Translations under genes and position numbers: made by a program | Shown here: positions 42,438 to 52,503 of the stretch, in pieces | Position numbering within the stretch: position 1 is the stretch's first letter | Layout: each line of letters starts with the position of its first letter | The notes under the pieces: generated by a model | What the model was told of the DNA's origin: nothing | Databases searched by the model: none | Seen by the model: the letters and a program-made list of their open reading frames with translations, nothing else | From: Malachius bipustulatus | Lineage: Eukaryota > Arthropoda > Insecta > Coleoptera > Melyridae | Length of the DNA stretch: 64,000 nucleotides | Direction: 5' to 3' | Assembly: GCA_910589415.1 (NCBI GenBank) | Contig: OU342630.1 | Location: 22,601,867 to 22,665,866 of the forward strand

Positions 42438-44021
42438 ATGAGTTCAGAGTTAGGGACTAGCTTTGAAGTAGCTCATTTGAGAGTTGAGGAGATTAAGTAT
42501 GAGATCTTGTTGAGAAACGAGGAGCCCTTATGGGACAATAACATGCGTAGGACCCAATTAAGTAGGTTGATAAGATCAGAAGTAGTAGTACCAACAGTTT
42601 CACCGTTAGATTTTGATGAAGATTTAGAGGCATGTAGGCAAACTCTTAATAACATAGAAGTGTCGTTAGGGAAAATTAAATCAATTGAGGAAAATTTTCC
42701 ATTATATAGCAGATTATTGTCTAGGATAGTTCATTTGAAGCTGAGAATAGGGCGATTAAATGACTGTAGTGCTAGTGAGGTCGTTTCAAAAGATCAAATA
42801 CGTCATGATTTTGAGAATTTAAGTAAGAAGTTTTCTGAGGTTAACACATCGTTGCCATTGTTGCCAGCTGGAAGCTCTAGTCCAGTTGATTCTTGGTGGA
42901 CTGTAGACAGCAGCCCTATCGTAGAAACAATTTCAACCAATACGAGTACTAGTTCACAATTGCTTTCAGCAACGAACCCTTTTAGAGACGATTTTATTGG
43001 AGATTTTAGTTTTTTGACAGTTTCCGAGCCAGGTAGTTATAATGATAAGCTGCCTAGGGATAACTTATATAGTCCGAATCCTTTCTCAGTACCAGATTGT
43101 TCAAATATTCCGCAGAATTTAAGGGTGAATCAAGTTAACGTTAGGAATAAGGTATCTACTCCCGTGCATAAGTGGAATTTGACATTTTCTGGGAAAGAAC
43201 AGGGTTGCGAGGTCGTGAAATTTTTAGAACGTGTCAAGGAATTGAGCGAGGCTCGAGGAGTTCCTTTAGATGAAGTGTTTAGTTGCGCAGTGGATCTTTT
43301 TAAAGAACCAGCACTTTCCTGGTTTAGGAATATTAAGTATCAGGTTAGGACGTGGGACGAATTAGAATGGCGTCTAAGGTCAACGTTTATCCCTCCGAAC
43401 TATGATGAAGATTTATTAGCCGAAATTAGATCATTTAGGCAGGCTAGTGGGGAAAGTGTGGTTACATTTTTGGCTAGGATTAGGATGAAGTTTTCTCATC
43501 TTTTGGTACCGTTGTCCACTGCAGAACAAATCAAGATCGTAAGGAGAAATTTATCTCCAGATTTGAATAGTAAATTATGTCTTTTACAGATAGAGTCGTT
43601 TGAACAGTTAGAATATTTTTGTAGACAGATAGCTGTCAATTCGACACCAAATAGTTGGGCAGTAAACAAAAAGGTTTACCGTAAACCTGAACAGGTGATT
43701 GAAGTAACAGAGCCACCCAAGAAAAAGGAGTCGAAAACTCCTAAAGAAGATTTTCTGTCATCTAAATCTCGTTGGGTGTGTTGGAATTGTGATGGTGCTG
43801 GTCATTCGTTTATGGAATGTACTCAGCCCAGGAAGTTTTTCTGTTTTGGTTGTGGTCTAAAGGACGTTTCTAAACGATCCTGTCCTAGGTGTGGTGAGAA
43901 TGCAAATTCTACCACAGTTTCAAAAAACGATTTAGGGGGCGAGCGGCGAGGGACAACCGTTCCAAACTCCCGAAAGCAGCCTACTATGGAGACAGGCGCA
44001 GTCCCAAAAATTCCGAAGTAG
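42438..44021 (+). CDS. E1 Gag
   Basis: 528 codons from the ATG at 42438 (a GTG at 42414 in frame is not needed). The first ~235 residues are a poorly conserved region rich in Ser. Residues about 240-415 are a retrotransposon Gag domain: WNLTFSGKEQGCEVVKFLER, EPALSWFRN, WDELEWRLRSTFIPPNYDED, SVVTFLARIRMKFSHLL and RRNLSPDL. Near 455-495 there is a CCHC knuckle, CWNCDGAGHSFMEC, and a second Cys cluster, CFGCGLKDVSKRSCPRC. A heptamer CCCAAAA at 44003-44009, in the reading register required for -1 slippage, lies just before the stop at 44019-44021, and pol lies in the -1 frame. The frame is intact. Role: capsid and RNA packaging, by family knowledge. Confidence 0.88.
   Translation: MSSELGTSFEVAHLRVEEIKYEILLRNEEPLWDNNMRRTQLSRLIRSEVVVPTVSPLDFDEDLEACRQTLNNIEVSLGKIKSIEENFPLYSRLLSRIVHLKLRIGRLNDCSASEVVSKDQIRHDFENLSKKFSEVNTSLPLLPAGSSSPVDSWWTVDSSPIVETISTNTSTSSQLLSATNPFRDDFIGDFSFLTVSEPGSYNDKLPRDNLYSPNPFSVPDCSNIPQNLRVNQVNVRNKVSTPVHKWNLTFSGKEQGCEVVKFLERVKELSEARGVPLDEVFSCAVDLFKEPALSWFRNIKYQVRTWDELEWRLRSTFIPPNYDEDLLAEIRSFRQASGESVVTFLARIRMKFSHLLVPLSTAEQIKIVRRNLSPDLNSKLCLLQIESFEQLEYFCRQIAVNSTPNSWAVNKKVYRKPEQVIEVTEPPKKKESKTPKEDFLSSKSRWVCWNCDGAGHSFMECTQPRKFFCFGCGLKDVSKRSCPRCGENANSTTVSKNDLGGERRGTTVPNSRKQPTMETGAVPKIPK
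44003..44009 (+). promoter_or_regulatory. Candidate -1 ribosomal slip site (CCCAAAA), E1 gag-pol
   Basis: Codons GTC CCA AAA at 44001-44009 contain the canonical X XXY YYZ pattern; the downstream pol frame is -1 relative to gag. No downstream stem was verified. Confidence 0.55.
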
Positions 44022-47000
44022 TTGAAGTTATTGATGAGACAGTGGTAGGTAATGAACCTGACCACTGTAATAATAAGTTGATGAGTGTAGATTTGGATAG
44101 GGGTGATACTGATATTTGTCCGATGTTTAAGAAAAAGTTACATGATAATAGGCCTTATATACCTATAGTTATTGAAGATAGACAATATTTGGGTTTATTG
44201 GATACGGTGCAAATTTATCGATTTTGGGTTCCAATGTGGAAATTTTATGGGAAGGTAATGACACTTTTGTCAAGGATGTGGATGGGACGAATGTGACTAT
44301 CGCTGATGGTAGCTCACAGGAGTTGTTAGGTTTTGTCACGTTTCCAGTAAGTTTCGAGAATAAGGTTATCGATTTGAGATTTGCTGTAGTACCTTCTATT
44401 TCGCATTCCATTATTTTGGGTGCAGATTTTTGTAGATTGTCGAACATCAATTTAAATTTTAAGAACAGGTCTTATCAGGTAGGACAAATTGAGGCATCAA
44501 CTTCTTCCAAGGCAGATTCTAATACTTTTCTAGCCGAGCTTTCATCTGATCAGGGCAAGGTGTTGTCTGAAGTTATTACTAAATTTGAGACATTGTCGTC
44601 AACAGCACCAGGGAGAACAAATATCATCTCTCATTTTATTGACACTGGTGAGGCTAGACCAGTTAAGCAAAGGCAATATCCATTATCGCCGATGCTTAAT
44701 AAAATTTTGCATAAGGAGATCGATGCTATGTTAGAGTCTGGGGTAATTGAGAAAAGTATGTCCGCATGGGCATCCCCAATTTTAATGGTTCCAAAATCAG
44801 AACCAGGTACATATAGGTTATGTTTTGATGGCAGAGGTTTGAATCAGGTAACGGTTAAGGATTCTTATCCCTTGCCATTGATTGATAATATTTTGAATAA
44901 GGTAGGTGGTAAGAAATATCTTTCTTCCATTGATATTACTAAGGCTTTCTGGAATATTCCTTTAGAAGAAACATCGAAGCAAAAGACAGCTTTCCAAGTT
45001 CAAGGGAGAGGTCTTTTTCAATTTGTAGTTATGCCGTTCGGTCTATGCAATGCCGCGCAGACACAACAGCGGTTGATGGACAGATTATTTATGGATCCAA
45101 AATTTGAGGATAAAGTTTTTGTGTATCTCGATGATATCGTTTGTGTTTCTGAGGATTTTGATGAACATGTCAAGTTGTTGAATGAAGTTTTTGAGATTTT
45201 GTTTTCTGCGGGTCTGAAGGTGAATATTCCGAAATGCCAATTTTGTAGAGATTCCCTAACATTTTTGGGTTACATAGTAGATAGGAATGGGCTAAGAACT
45301 GACCCAGATAAGGTCAAGGCTATCGCAGAGATGCCATCTCCGCGAAACACTACAACAGAGGTTCGAAGGATAATGGGAGTGTTGCAGTGGTATAGAAAGT
45401 TTATTAAGGACTTTTCGACCATTTCTGAACCAATCACCTCGATCATTAAAGGTCGAATAAAGAATGCCCCCATTGTTTGGACTGAAACAGCCGAGTCAGC
45501 CTTATGTAATTTGAAGGAGAGATTGATCTCTAATCCTATTCTTGTTAGCCCGGATTTCGATAAGCCATTCTTTATCCAGACGGACGCGAGTGACGTCGGC
45601 ATTGGGGCAGTATTATACCAGCTTCGAGACGGCTTTGAACATCCTATCGCTTATGCGTCCAGGAAACTTTCTAAGGCCGAAACCAAGTACATGGCGACGG
45701 AGAAAGAATGTTTGGCAGTTATCTTTGGTATTGAGAAATTTAGAGGTTATGTTGAGGGCGCAGAGTTCACTGTAGTAACTGATCATGCCAGTTTACAGTG
45801 GCTGTACAGAATTAAAGATCCCATGGGTCGTATCGCCCGTTGGACAGTTAGGCTTAGTTGTTTTAAGTTCAAGATAGTCCATCGTCCAGGAAAGGACATG
45901 GTAGTACCGGATTTGCTTTCGAGACAGATTGCTTCAGTTGAAGTTCAGAATTTAATTCCTGACCAATGGTATGCTGATATGATCAATAAGATACAATGTG
46001 ATCCACAAAAGTATCCAAACTTTCTCGTGCAAGGTAGTGCTATTTATAAGCACATTAAGAATAATCATGACATTGAAACGAACCAGTCAAACTGGAAGTT
46101 GGTAGTTCCTACTGAAAATCGAAAGGAAATTCTTGAGCAATGTCATGATAGTCCAACAGCAGCTCATTTGGGAGTGCATAAGACCTTGGCACGAATTCTA
46201 GAGAGGTATTATTGGCCTGGTATTAGAGAGACGGTTAGGAGGTACGTGTCATCTTGTACTACGTGTGGAGCACACAAATCCACCAATAAACTTCCTGCCG
46301 GAGCTTATGGTAAGAAGAGATCTGTCGATTTTCCATTTCAGATGATTTCTTTGGATTTGATGGGACCATTTCCACGATCCAAGTCCGGAAATACGCAATT
46401 GTTGGTTGTCACAGATGCTTTTTCAAGATTCGTTTTAGTCCAGCCTCTTTCGAAAGCTACAGCTTCGAAAGTAGCCAAGTTTTTAGAGAACCAGGTATTC
46501 TTGATATACGGGGTACCTCAGATTGTGGTCTGTGATAATGGTGTGCAATTTACATCTAAGGAATTTAAGGCACTTATGAAAAAGTATCATGTACAGCGAG
46601 TTTGGTATAATGCACGTTATCATCCCCAAGTTAACCCTACTGAGAGGGTAAATAAAGTATTAGGTTCTGCAATTAGCTCCTATGTTAAGGAGGACCACAG
46701 AACTTGGGATGAACATTTGCATGAAATTGCACAAGCTATTCGGACAGCAGAGCATGAAGCCACTGGTTTTACTCCTGCTTTTCTTATCTTTGGTAGAAAT
46801 GTCCCGGTGGATGGACAGTATTATGGTGACGTAGGTTTGAATTCGTATGATCCAGTTCAAATTTCGGATAAGTTAAAGTGGCAATCGGAAATTTCGAAAG
46901 TTCCGAAATTGTACCCACAAATTCAGGCTCGAGTTCAGAAAGCGTATGACAAAAATTCTTCCAGGTACAATCTGTGAGACGGAGAGACATTCGTTATCAA

Positions 47001-47207
47001 GTAGGTGACAAGGTCTGGAAGAAAAATTTTGTGCTTTCCGATAAGGTGACTGGTTTCGCTAAGAAACTAGCCCCTAAATATGTTCCTGCTCTCGTAACGA
47101 AAGTTAAAGGGAGTGGTTTAGTTGTTGAGTTGAGTAATGAGTCAGGGAAGAATTTGGGTGAATTCCACATTCAAGATCTTAAGCCTTTTGTAAGTATCGA
47201 TGATTAG
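44010..47207 (+). pseudogene. E1 Pol (PR-RT-RNase H-integrase), two frame breaks
   Basis: Read in the -1 frame after gag. The protease begins with PYIPIVIEDRQYLGLLD and loses frame by one base right at its D-T/S-G active-site motif (about 44204-44210). From 44224 a 917-codon frame follows: FGADFC-like PR end, RT with LCFDGRGLNQ, SIDITKAFW, MPFGLCNAAQTQ and YLDD at residues 301-304 of this frame; RNase H with QTDASDVG, KECLAVI and VTDHASLQW; integrase HHCC (HLGVHKTL...CTTC), then DAFSRF, CDNGVQF and NPTERVN as D-D-E. A second one-base break at about 46975 moves the C-terminal GPY/F-like region into another frame ending at 47207. Both breaks could be real or single-base sequence errors. Confidence 0.85.
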
Positions 47208-48788
47208 TAATTTTGTTTTAGTAAGGATCATTTTGGAAATCGTTGTTGTTAATTAGTAAATCTTATCTTTTGTCTAATGTCCTGAGTAAATTTAGTTTAG
47301 ATGTGATAGAAGTTTTCAGGTCACAGAACTTTGGAGTTCAATGCCGTGTGGAAGTTCTCCAGGTCTGTGTTAGGTATCTTTTGTATCCCGGAGCCAATAG
47401 GCAGCCCATTGGTGTAAGTCCTGGAGGTCTGTGTGAGGTCCTTAGAGATGAAAATCCTACCTTGTTGGTACGTTAGTAGGAAAAATTTTCAGATCTATGT
47501 GAGGTAGACTGTGTTTAGGAGTAATTAACCTAAATTACATGTCAAAGTTGTTTTAAAGAATTTCAGGAATTCTGAATTTTGGTAATTCAGATATTGAGTA
47601 TAAATTTGTTGGATTACCAAGAGCAGTTTTCTATCTTTTTGAGTAAGGAGAAAATTTTTGGAAGATTAGTGTCAGTTTAGGAAATCAACTAAACGAATTT
47701 TAGTCTTGAGCTGATGTCTTTTCTTTCTAAATAAGTCTTAGTTATGTTGTGTCTATCGAGTCTATCACAGAAGTCTTCACTAATATTTACCAGACAGTTT
47801 TGAGTATCGTCAGGTAGTTTTGAGTAACTATTTGTAAGTTTTGAGTAAAGTTTTGTCTTTAGTAGTTCAGGTAGTTCACATTAAGATTTCTAAAAGGATC
47901 TATTTACATTTTAGGGTAATTTTGACTAACGATTAGTTTTTCGAAATTTTGTTTTGAGTTTTTAGGTAGGACTAATTATCGATACAATTAGTTAGTTGAT
48001 ATTTGGTATTGGTATTTTCAAAATTAATGATTGTGATCATTGATTATGACATTCTGAGTGTAAGTCTGTTTATCGATGAGTCTGGATCTTGAGTTCGCCC
48101 CAAGATGGGCCAAGGTCATTTTCATCTTTCATATCTTTTGAAGTTTAGTCTTGGGCAAAGGCCCCAAGTATTGTTTTGTTTTGGTTTCGGATTCCGGTGC
48201 CTTCGGGTATTGGAATAAGTGTCTTCCCGTATTTTCATTTCAATATTCGCAGGTGAAGGGGTCGGAATGTTTGTTATTAGTCTGTTGGTACGGTCAGTGA
48301 GACCATTTTGTTTCTTTAGGAAGAACATTTATGATTAGTCTATTGGTACGGTCAATGAGACCATTTTGTTTCTTTAGGAAGAACATTTATAATTAGTCTA
48401 TTGGTACGGTCAATGAGACCATTTTGTTTCTTTAGGAAGAACATTTATAATTAGTCTGTTGGTACGGTCAGTGAGACCATTTTGTTTCTTTAGGAAGAAC
48501 ATTTATGATTGGTCTGTTGGTACGGTCAGTGAGACCATTTTGTTTCTTTAGGAAGAACATTTATGATTAGTCTGTTGGTACGGTCAGTGAGACCATTTTT
48601 GTTCTTTAGGAAGAACATTTATGATTAGTCTGTTGGTACGGTCAGTGAGACCATTTTTGTTCTTTAGGAAGAGCGTTGTATAGATGTACATAGAAGTCAA
48701 TGGAGAGTCTAGGAGATATTTTCTGGTGTTCTTGATGAGCAAAAAAATGGTATGTTATCCCATTTTTTTATTTTGGTTGGAGGGGTGG
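47208..48788 (+). repeat. E1 noncoding tail with 58-bp array and polypurine tract
   Basis: No coding. 47208-48266 is T-rich with repeated TTTTGAGTAA words. 48267-48672 is seven tandem copies of a 58-bp unit containing TTGGTACGGTCAGTGAGACC and TTTAGGAAGAACATT; neighbouring copies differ by one to three bases. The polypurine tract GGAGGGGTGG (48779-48788) precedes the 3' LTR. Confidence 0.8.
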
Positions 48789-50451
48789 TGTAGCGTGCGC
48801 TTTTCCGTAGTTATCCCGAATGAATTTACGAATGAAGGACTTCCAAGATGGCGTCTCTTTGGTTTGATACCCTCCGCAGGTTCTATAGTTTAAGGCATTG
48901 TAGCGAGACCGAGTGACGGACCGTCAACTCGAGCCCGTCAACCGCCAGTGAGAAGAACTGAACGTCAGAGAGAGTGTAGCAAGGTGGAGCTAGGAATATC
49001 GATTTTTATTTGGTAAAGGAGAACTGAAGGTGTCAGTTGGTTTCTTGTTGGTTGGAATATCATTGAGTGATGGTGTTCAGTGAGATGGTGTTATTTCGTT
49101 TGTTATCTCGTGTCGTGTGGTTTAAAACACAGGTATGAAGTTGTTGTTTTAGTTCTAATTATCAAGACTAATATTTTGTGTCGTTCCTACATACAGGATG
49201 AGATTTGTGGATAACCATTATCATAGATTGGAGTAAAGAAGCTCGATGTGGATGATGTAATCTGATCGGTAAGGGAAGATGGCGATTGGTAAAATTTCAG
49301 ATAGTAACTATTTAATTTGTTTTCAGAGTTTCTGCTCCTAGTTCTAGTTCTCTTCTACTTCTTTTTTTCTTTTTTCCTTTTTGTCTATACGTCTTTTTTC
49401 TTCATGGCTGGTTTCATTGTGGGTCCGAATTGTGGTGCTCAGTTTGGGGTTCAGGAAGTCCTGTGTATGGCTGTGAGAATGGCGTCTTTCTGATGAATGG
49501 CAGCCATTTCTTTTTTCTTTGTGGTCCAGACTGAAAATGGGCTTCTGACGTCACCAACCGAGGAATGAGGAAGCGGCGTGTTGCATCCTGCTCTTCTGGT
49601 CATCCCTCTTACGGTTCTTCAAGTGGAAATGCGACTTAACCAACAAAAAGGTACCTCGTCAATGTTATTTTGGTGATTAATACATATTCTCCAAAGAAAA
49701 GAGAAGTATATACCTACCAAGTGTTGTTGTTATTTTGACTCAGTAAAATTATTTTGCCTATAGATGAGTTAAAGATCTCATCCAGACAATAATGTTAGTA
49801 TCTTGCGAATTTGGATTATGCCAAGGTGGCAGCATGTAACATTAATTTTAAATAATAATTAAAATAAATTTTTAAGAGAATGAAATAGAAATTGGCCAAT
49901 TTAAGTAGGTTTAGGAAATCATTTTTAATTAACTTTCTATGAAGAGTATGGTGATCCTACCTGGATCTAGCATTTAGTCTTATTATTGTTCTGTTTTCGA
50001 ATTTTGTATCTAGTATGTAGTTGATAAAGGAAGAATCCTAGTTGTATCTATTTGTCTCACAATACAATATCTCATCTGCTGGGAAATTTAATGTTGTAAA
50101 TTGGAGAAGTCCAATAAATTGTTAATTTTTTTTTTTTGTGAGTTTTATTTTAGTATCTGTGTGGCCTGAATAATAAAAAGACACAACGTAGGGCAGGTCA
50201 GTTAGGTAAATTTTGAATCTTATATATTTTTTTATTTATTTAGACGATCATGTGGACGAATTTGTAGTTTCATCATCATTTTTTTTTTTTAATTTTTACA
50301 CCCTCTGTCCTGCTTTGGGTACAAACAAATTTGAAGGTACCTGGATGGGATCAGAGGGAGTGACACCTTCCTTTCGCTCATTTTTTTTTAGTTTTCTTTT
50401 TGGCCTGATTAATTAAAATTTTTTTTGTGATCGAGCGAAGGAAGGGTTACA
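48789..50451 (+). repeat. E1 3' LTR (1663 bp)
   Basis: Same as 40457-42117 except in the T-rich tract near 49360-49378. The intron-like segment recurs at 49133-49196. Ends GGGTTACA before TTCC. Confidence 0.9.
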
Positions 50452-50455
50452 TTCC

Positions 50456-50640
50456 TACCCACGCCACTGGCTTATTAATGAAAGTAAGGTGAATTTTATT
50501 ACATTAAATCAAATTTCAAGTAATTTTCTTCCAATTCTGTTGATTTGGTTTCAAAGTTTTTTTCCATCTTGCTCATACAAAAGTTCAAAAATTAGCAAAT
50601 TTTCCGAAAATTCAAATGGCCGCCATTTTGAAACGGCTCT
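50456..50640. repeat. Remainder of the GCCACTGGC-type repeat
   Basis: Continues the unit interrupted by E1: TACCCACGCCACTGGCTTATTAATG, then a block similar to 39827-39990 (AAATTTTATT..., CTTCCAATT, GGCCGCCATTTTGAAACGG). Confidence 0.5.
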
Positions 50641-50760
50641 ACTGCTCTACTGTCTATACTTCAGCTTTCACTACTGCTCTGTCTTCAGATTTACTCGTCC
50701 ACGTCCAAACTATTACTGTTCCACGCAGCCGCGCGGCTGTCCTTATACAGGTGTCCCGTA
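50641..50760 (-). repeat. Fragment of the relic LTR family
   Basis: Shares TATACTTCAGCTTTCAC, ACTGCTCTGTCTT and a CCACGTCCAA word with 5371-5490. Boundaries are vague. Confidence 0.35.
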
Positions 50761-50840
50761 AGTAATGGTCCGTGGTGAAATGGGAGGTTCTTGGTTTAAA
50801 AATATTACGATCTGACACTACGTGCTCTAACAAAATCTTG

Positions 50841-51367
50841 ATAATAAAAAAGATACAGGGTGGCAAAGTTGAGACTTAAAAATTTGCTTTTCAAAATATC
50901 TTGAAAAATTGTAAAGGTACGTACGTGAAAACTTGGTGATAGATGTTTTACGGTATGAGAAATCATAATTTGATATCCGTGTCGATGTATTTTATAGAGG
51001 GCGCCACTTAGGTTATGTTGACGACTTAAATGAACACATAACTTTTTTATCCTTCAGGCTATCGCGCATTTTATTATGAAATATTAATACTACATCATTA
51101 TTGATGAGAAAAAAAGGTATACCAATTGTCAGTCTCAAAGTTAGTGGTTTTCGAAAACTAAAAAAGTTATGTGTTCATTTAAGTCGTCAACATAACCTAA
51201 GTGGCGCCCTCTATAAAATACATCGACACGGATATCAAATTATGATTTCTCATACTGTAAAACATCTATCACCAAGTTTTCACATTCGTACCTTCATAAT
51301 TTTTCAAGATATTTTGAAAAGCAAATTTTTAAGTCTCAACTTTGTCACCCTGTATCTTTTTTATTAT
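50841..51367. mobile_element. Foldback element with ~215-bp inverted arms
   Basis: 50841-51065 and about 51155-51367 are near-perfect inverted copies, from ATAATAAAAAAGATACAGGG at the outer edge through GCGCCACTTAGG in the inner arm, separated by about 90 bp. The ends carry TACAGGGTG like the repeats at 1031, 1774 and 59902. The 99-codon frame at 51101-51400 lies in one arm and is not a gene. Confidence 0.8.
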
Positions 51368-51390
51368 CTGAGCCGTTTTTTAGCGACGCA

Positions 51391-51635
51391 AGTTATATAG
51401 CCATAAGAGCTGACTACCTATGAAATATAATCTTTATTACTGTAATTAGCAAATGCTGAATTAACATGTATTATTTCTTTCGAGACTTGAACAGAGTTGA
51501 ACGCTCACTATTTGTCTGGTATTCGTCCCGCACAGTCGCGTACTTGGCGGATAGTCCGATATGCAATAAAGAGTCGAATAATAAGTTTTTGAGTTTTCTT
51601 TTAAAAACAGAATTTCGGCTCTACGTATCGTAACT
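51391..51635 (+). repeat. 5' LTR of errantivirus-type element
   Basis: AGTTATATAG...CGTAACT, 245 bp, with AATAAAG near 51567. The last base overlaps the first base of the primer site. Confidence 0.92.
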
Positions 51636-51653
51636 GGCGCAGTCGGTAGGATT
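51635..51653 (+). promoter_or_regulatory. Primer binding site, tRNA-Ser
   Basis: TGGCGCAGTCGGTAGGATT, 19 bases, matches without mismatch the complement of the 3' end of an insect tRNA-Ser with CCA as I recall it; tRNA-Ser priming is known for several errantiviruses. Confidence 0.8.
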
Positions 51654-51993
51654 TTCAATAATCGATAATCGATTAATCGCGAAATCCGGTAACCTATAGT
51701 GCACCCAGGATTACAGTGAAGTGCAGGATTGCAGTGAATTGTAGCCCAACAAAGTAGGAAAACTACCTACTTAAAAGTGCAAAGTGCTAGAAGAATTGAG
51801 TAGTGGTCAACGTCAATTAGCAACCAGAAGCAACCAACCCGTAAAATCGAGGTCTCCCTGTTACGACGAGAAGCAACCCCGCATAACGTTGAGGTCTTCC
51901 ATACCCCGCAGCAGAAGAGCAACCCCGTCAACTCGAGAACGTCTTCAAAGTGTTGCCGCCGCTAGACAACACTAGTTCAAGTATTCTACCCTT

Positions 51994-52171
51994 AGAAGGA
52001 AAACTAATAAACCCAAGACAACAGAAGGAAAACTGTCCAACCCGAGCAATATAGAAGGAAAACTAATAAACCCAAGACAACAGAAGGAAAACTGTCCAAC
52101 CCGAGTCAAACAGAAGGAAAACTGCTCAACCCGAGAAATCCAGAAGGAAAACTGTCCAACCCGAGTCATCA
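51994..52171 (+). repeat. Six 29-30-bp tandem repeats in the errantivirus leader
   Basis: AGAAGGAAAACT begins each of six consecutive units, followed by either GTCCAACCCGAG or AATAAACCCAAG. Looser relatives (GAGAAGCAACCCCG, AGAAGAGCAACCCCG) precede them from about 51820. They lie between primer site and gag, where the gypsy element of Drosophila carries its insulator repeats. Confidence 0.8.
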
Positions 52172-52503
52172 GAACGTAAAGCTAATCAAGGAGAAAGGAG
52201 AAAATTTAAGTAGTAAGTCACATTCCATGTTTCACCTCCTTTGATTTTTATTGATGTTATTTTACACCAAGTTATGTATATGTAAAAGAAAGTTTTAAAC
52301 AACTGAAACAAATTTATTATTTTTTGATAATTACAAAGATATTGATATTTTGATTGATCAATAATAATTTACTGTTATCGATAAATGCATAGAAAGTAAT
52401 TTAAATTAAATTTTGTAGAATCCTATAGAAATTCTAAATCAGAGTAAGAAATAAAGAGCAAGCTTTAATTCACTTATTCTAAAAATAATATTAAAGTTCA
52501 TTT

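Larger units (their letters stand above)
40457..50451 (+). mobile_element. E1: near-complete Ty3/gypsy element with 1.66-kb LTRs
   Basis: LTRs at 40457-42117 and 48789-50451, target duplication TTCC at 40453-40456 and 50452-50455. Internal order: primer site, long leader, gag, protease-RT-RNase H-integrase, a 1.6-kb noncoding tail with a 58-bp tandem array, polypurine tract. The LTRs differ only by a change in a T-run region, so insertion is recent. Two frame breaks in pol (about 44207 and 46975) are the only lesions seen. It belongs to the same lineage as E2. Confidence 0.92.

Noticed and set aside
48267..48672. Regular direct repeats resembling a CRISPR array
   Set aside because: The 58-bp units are contiguous with no unique spacers and lie inside a eukaryotic LTR element.
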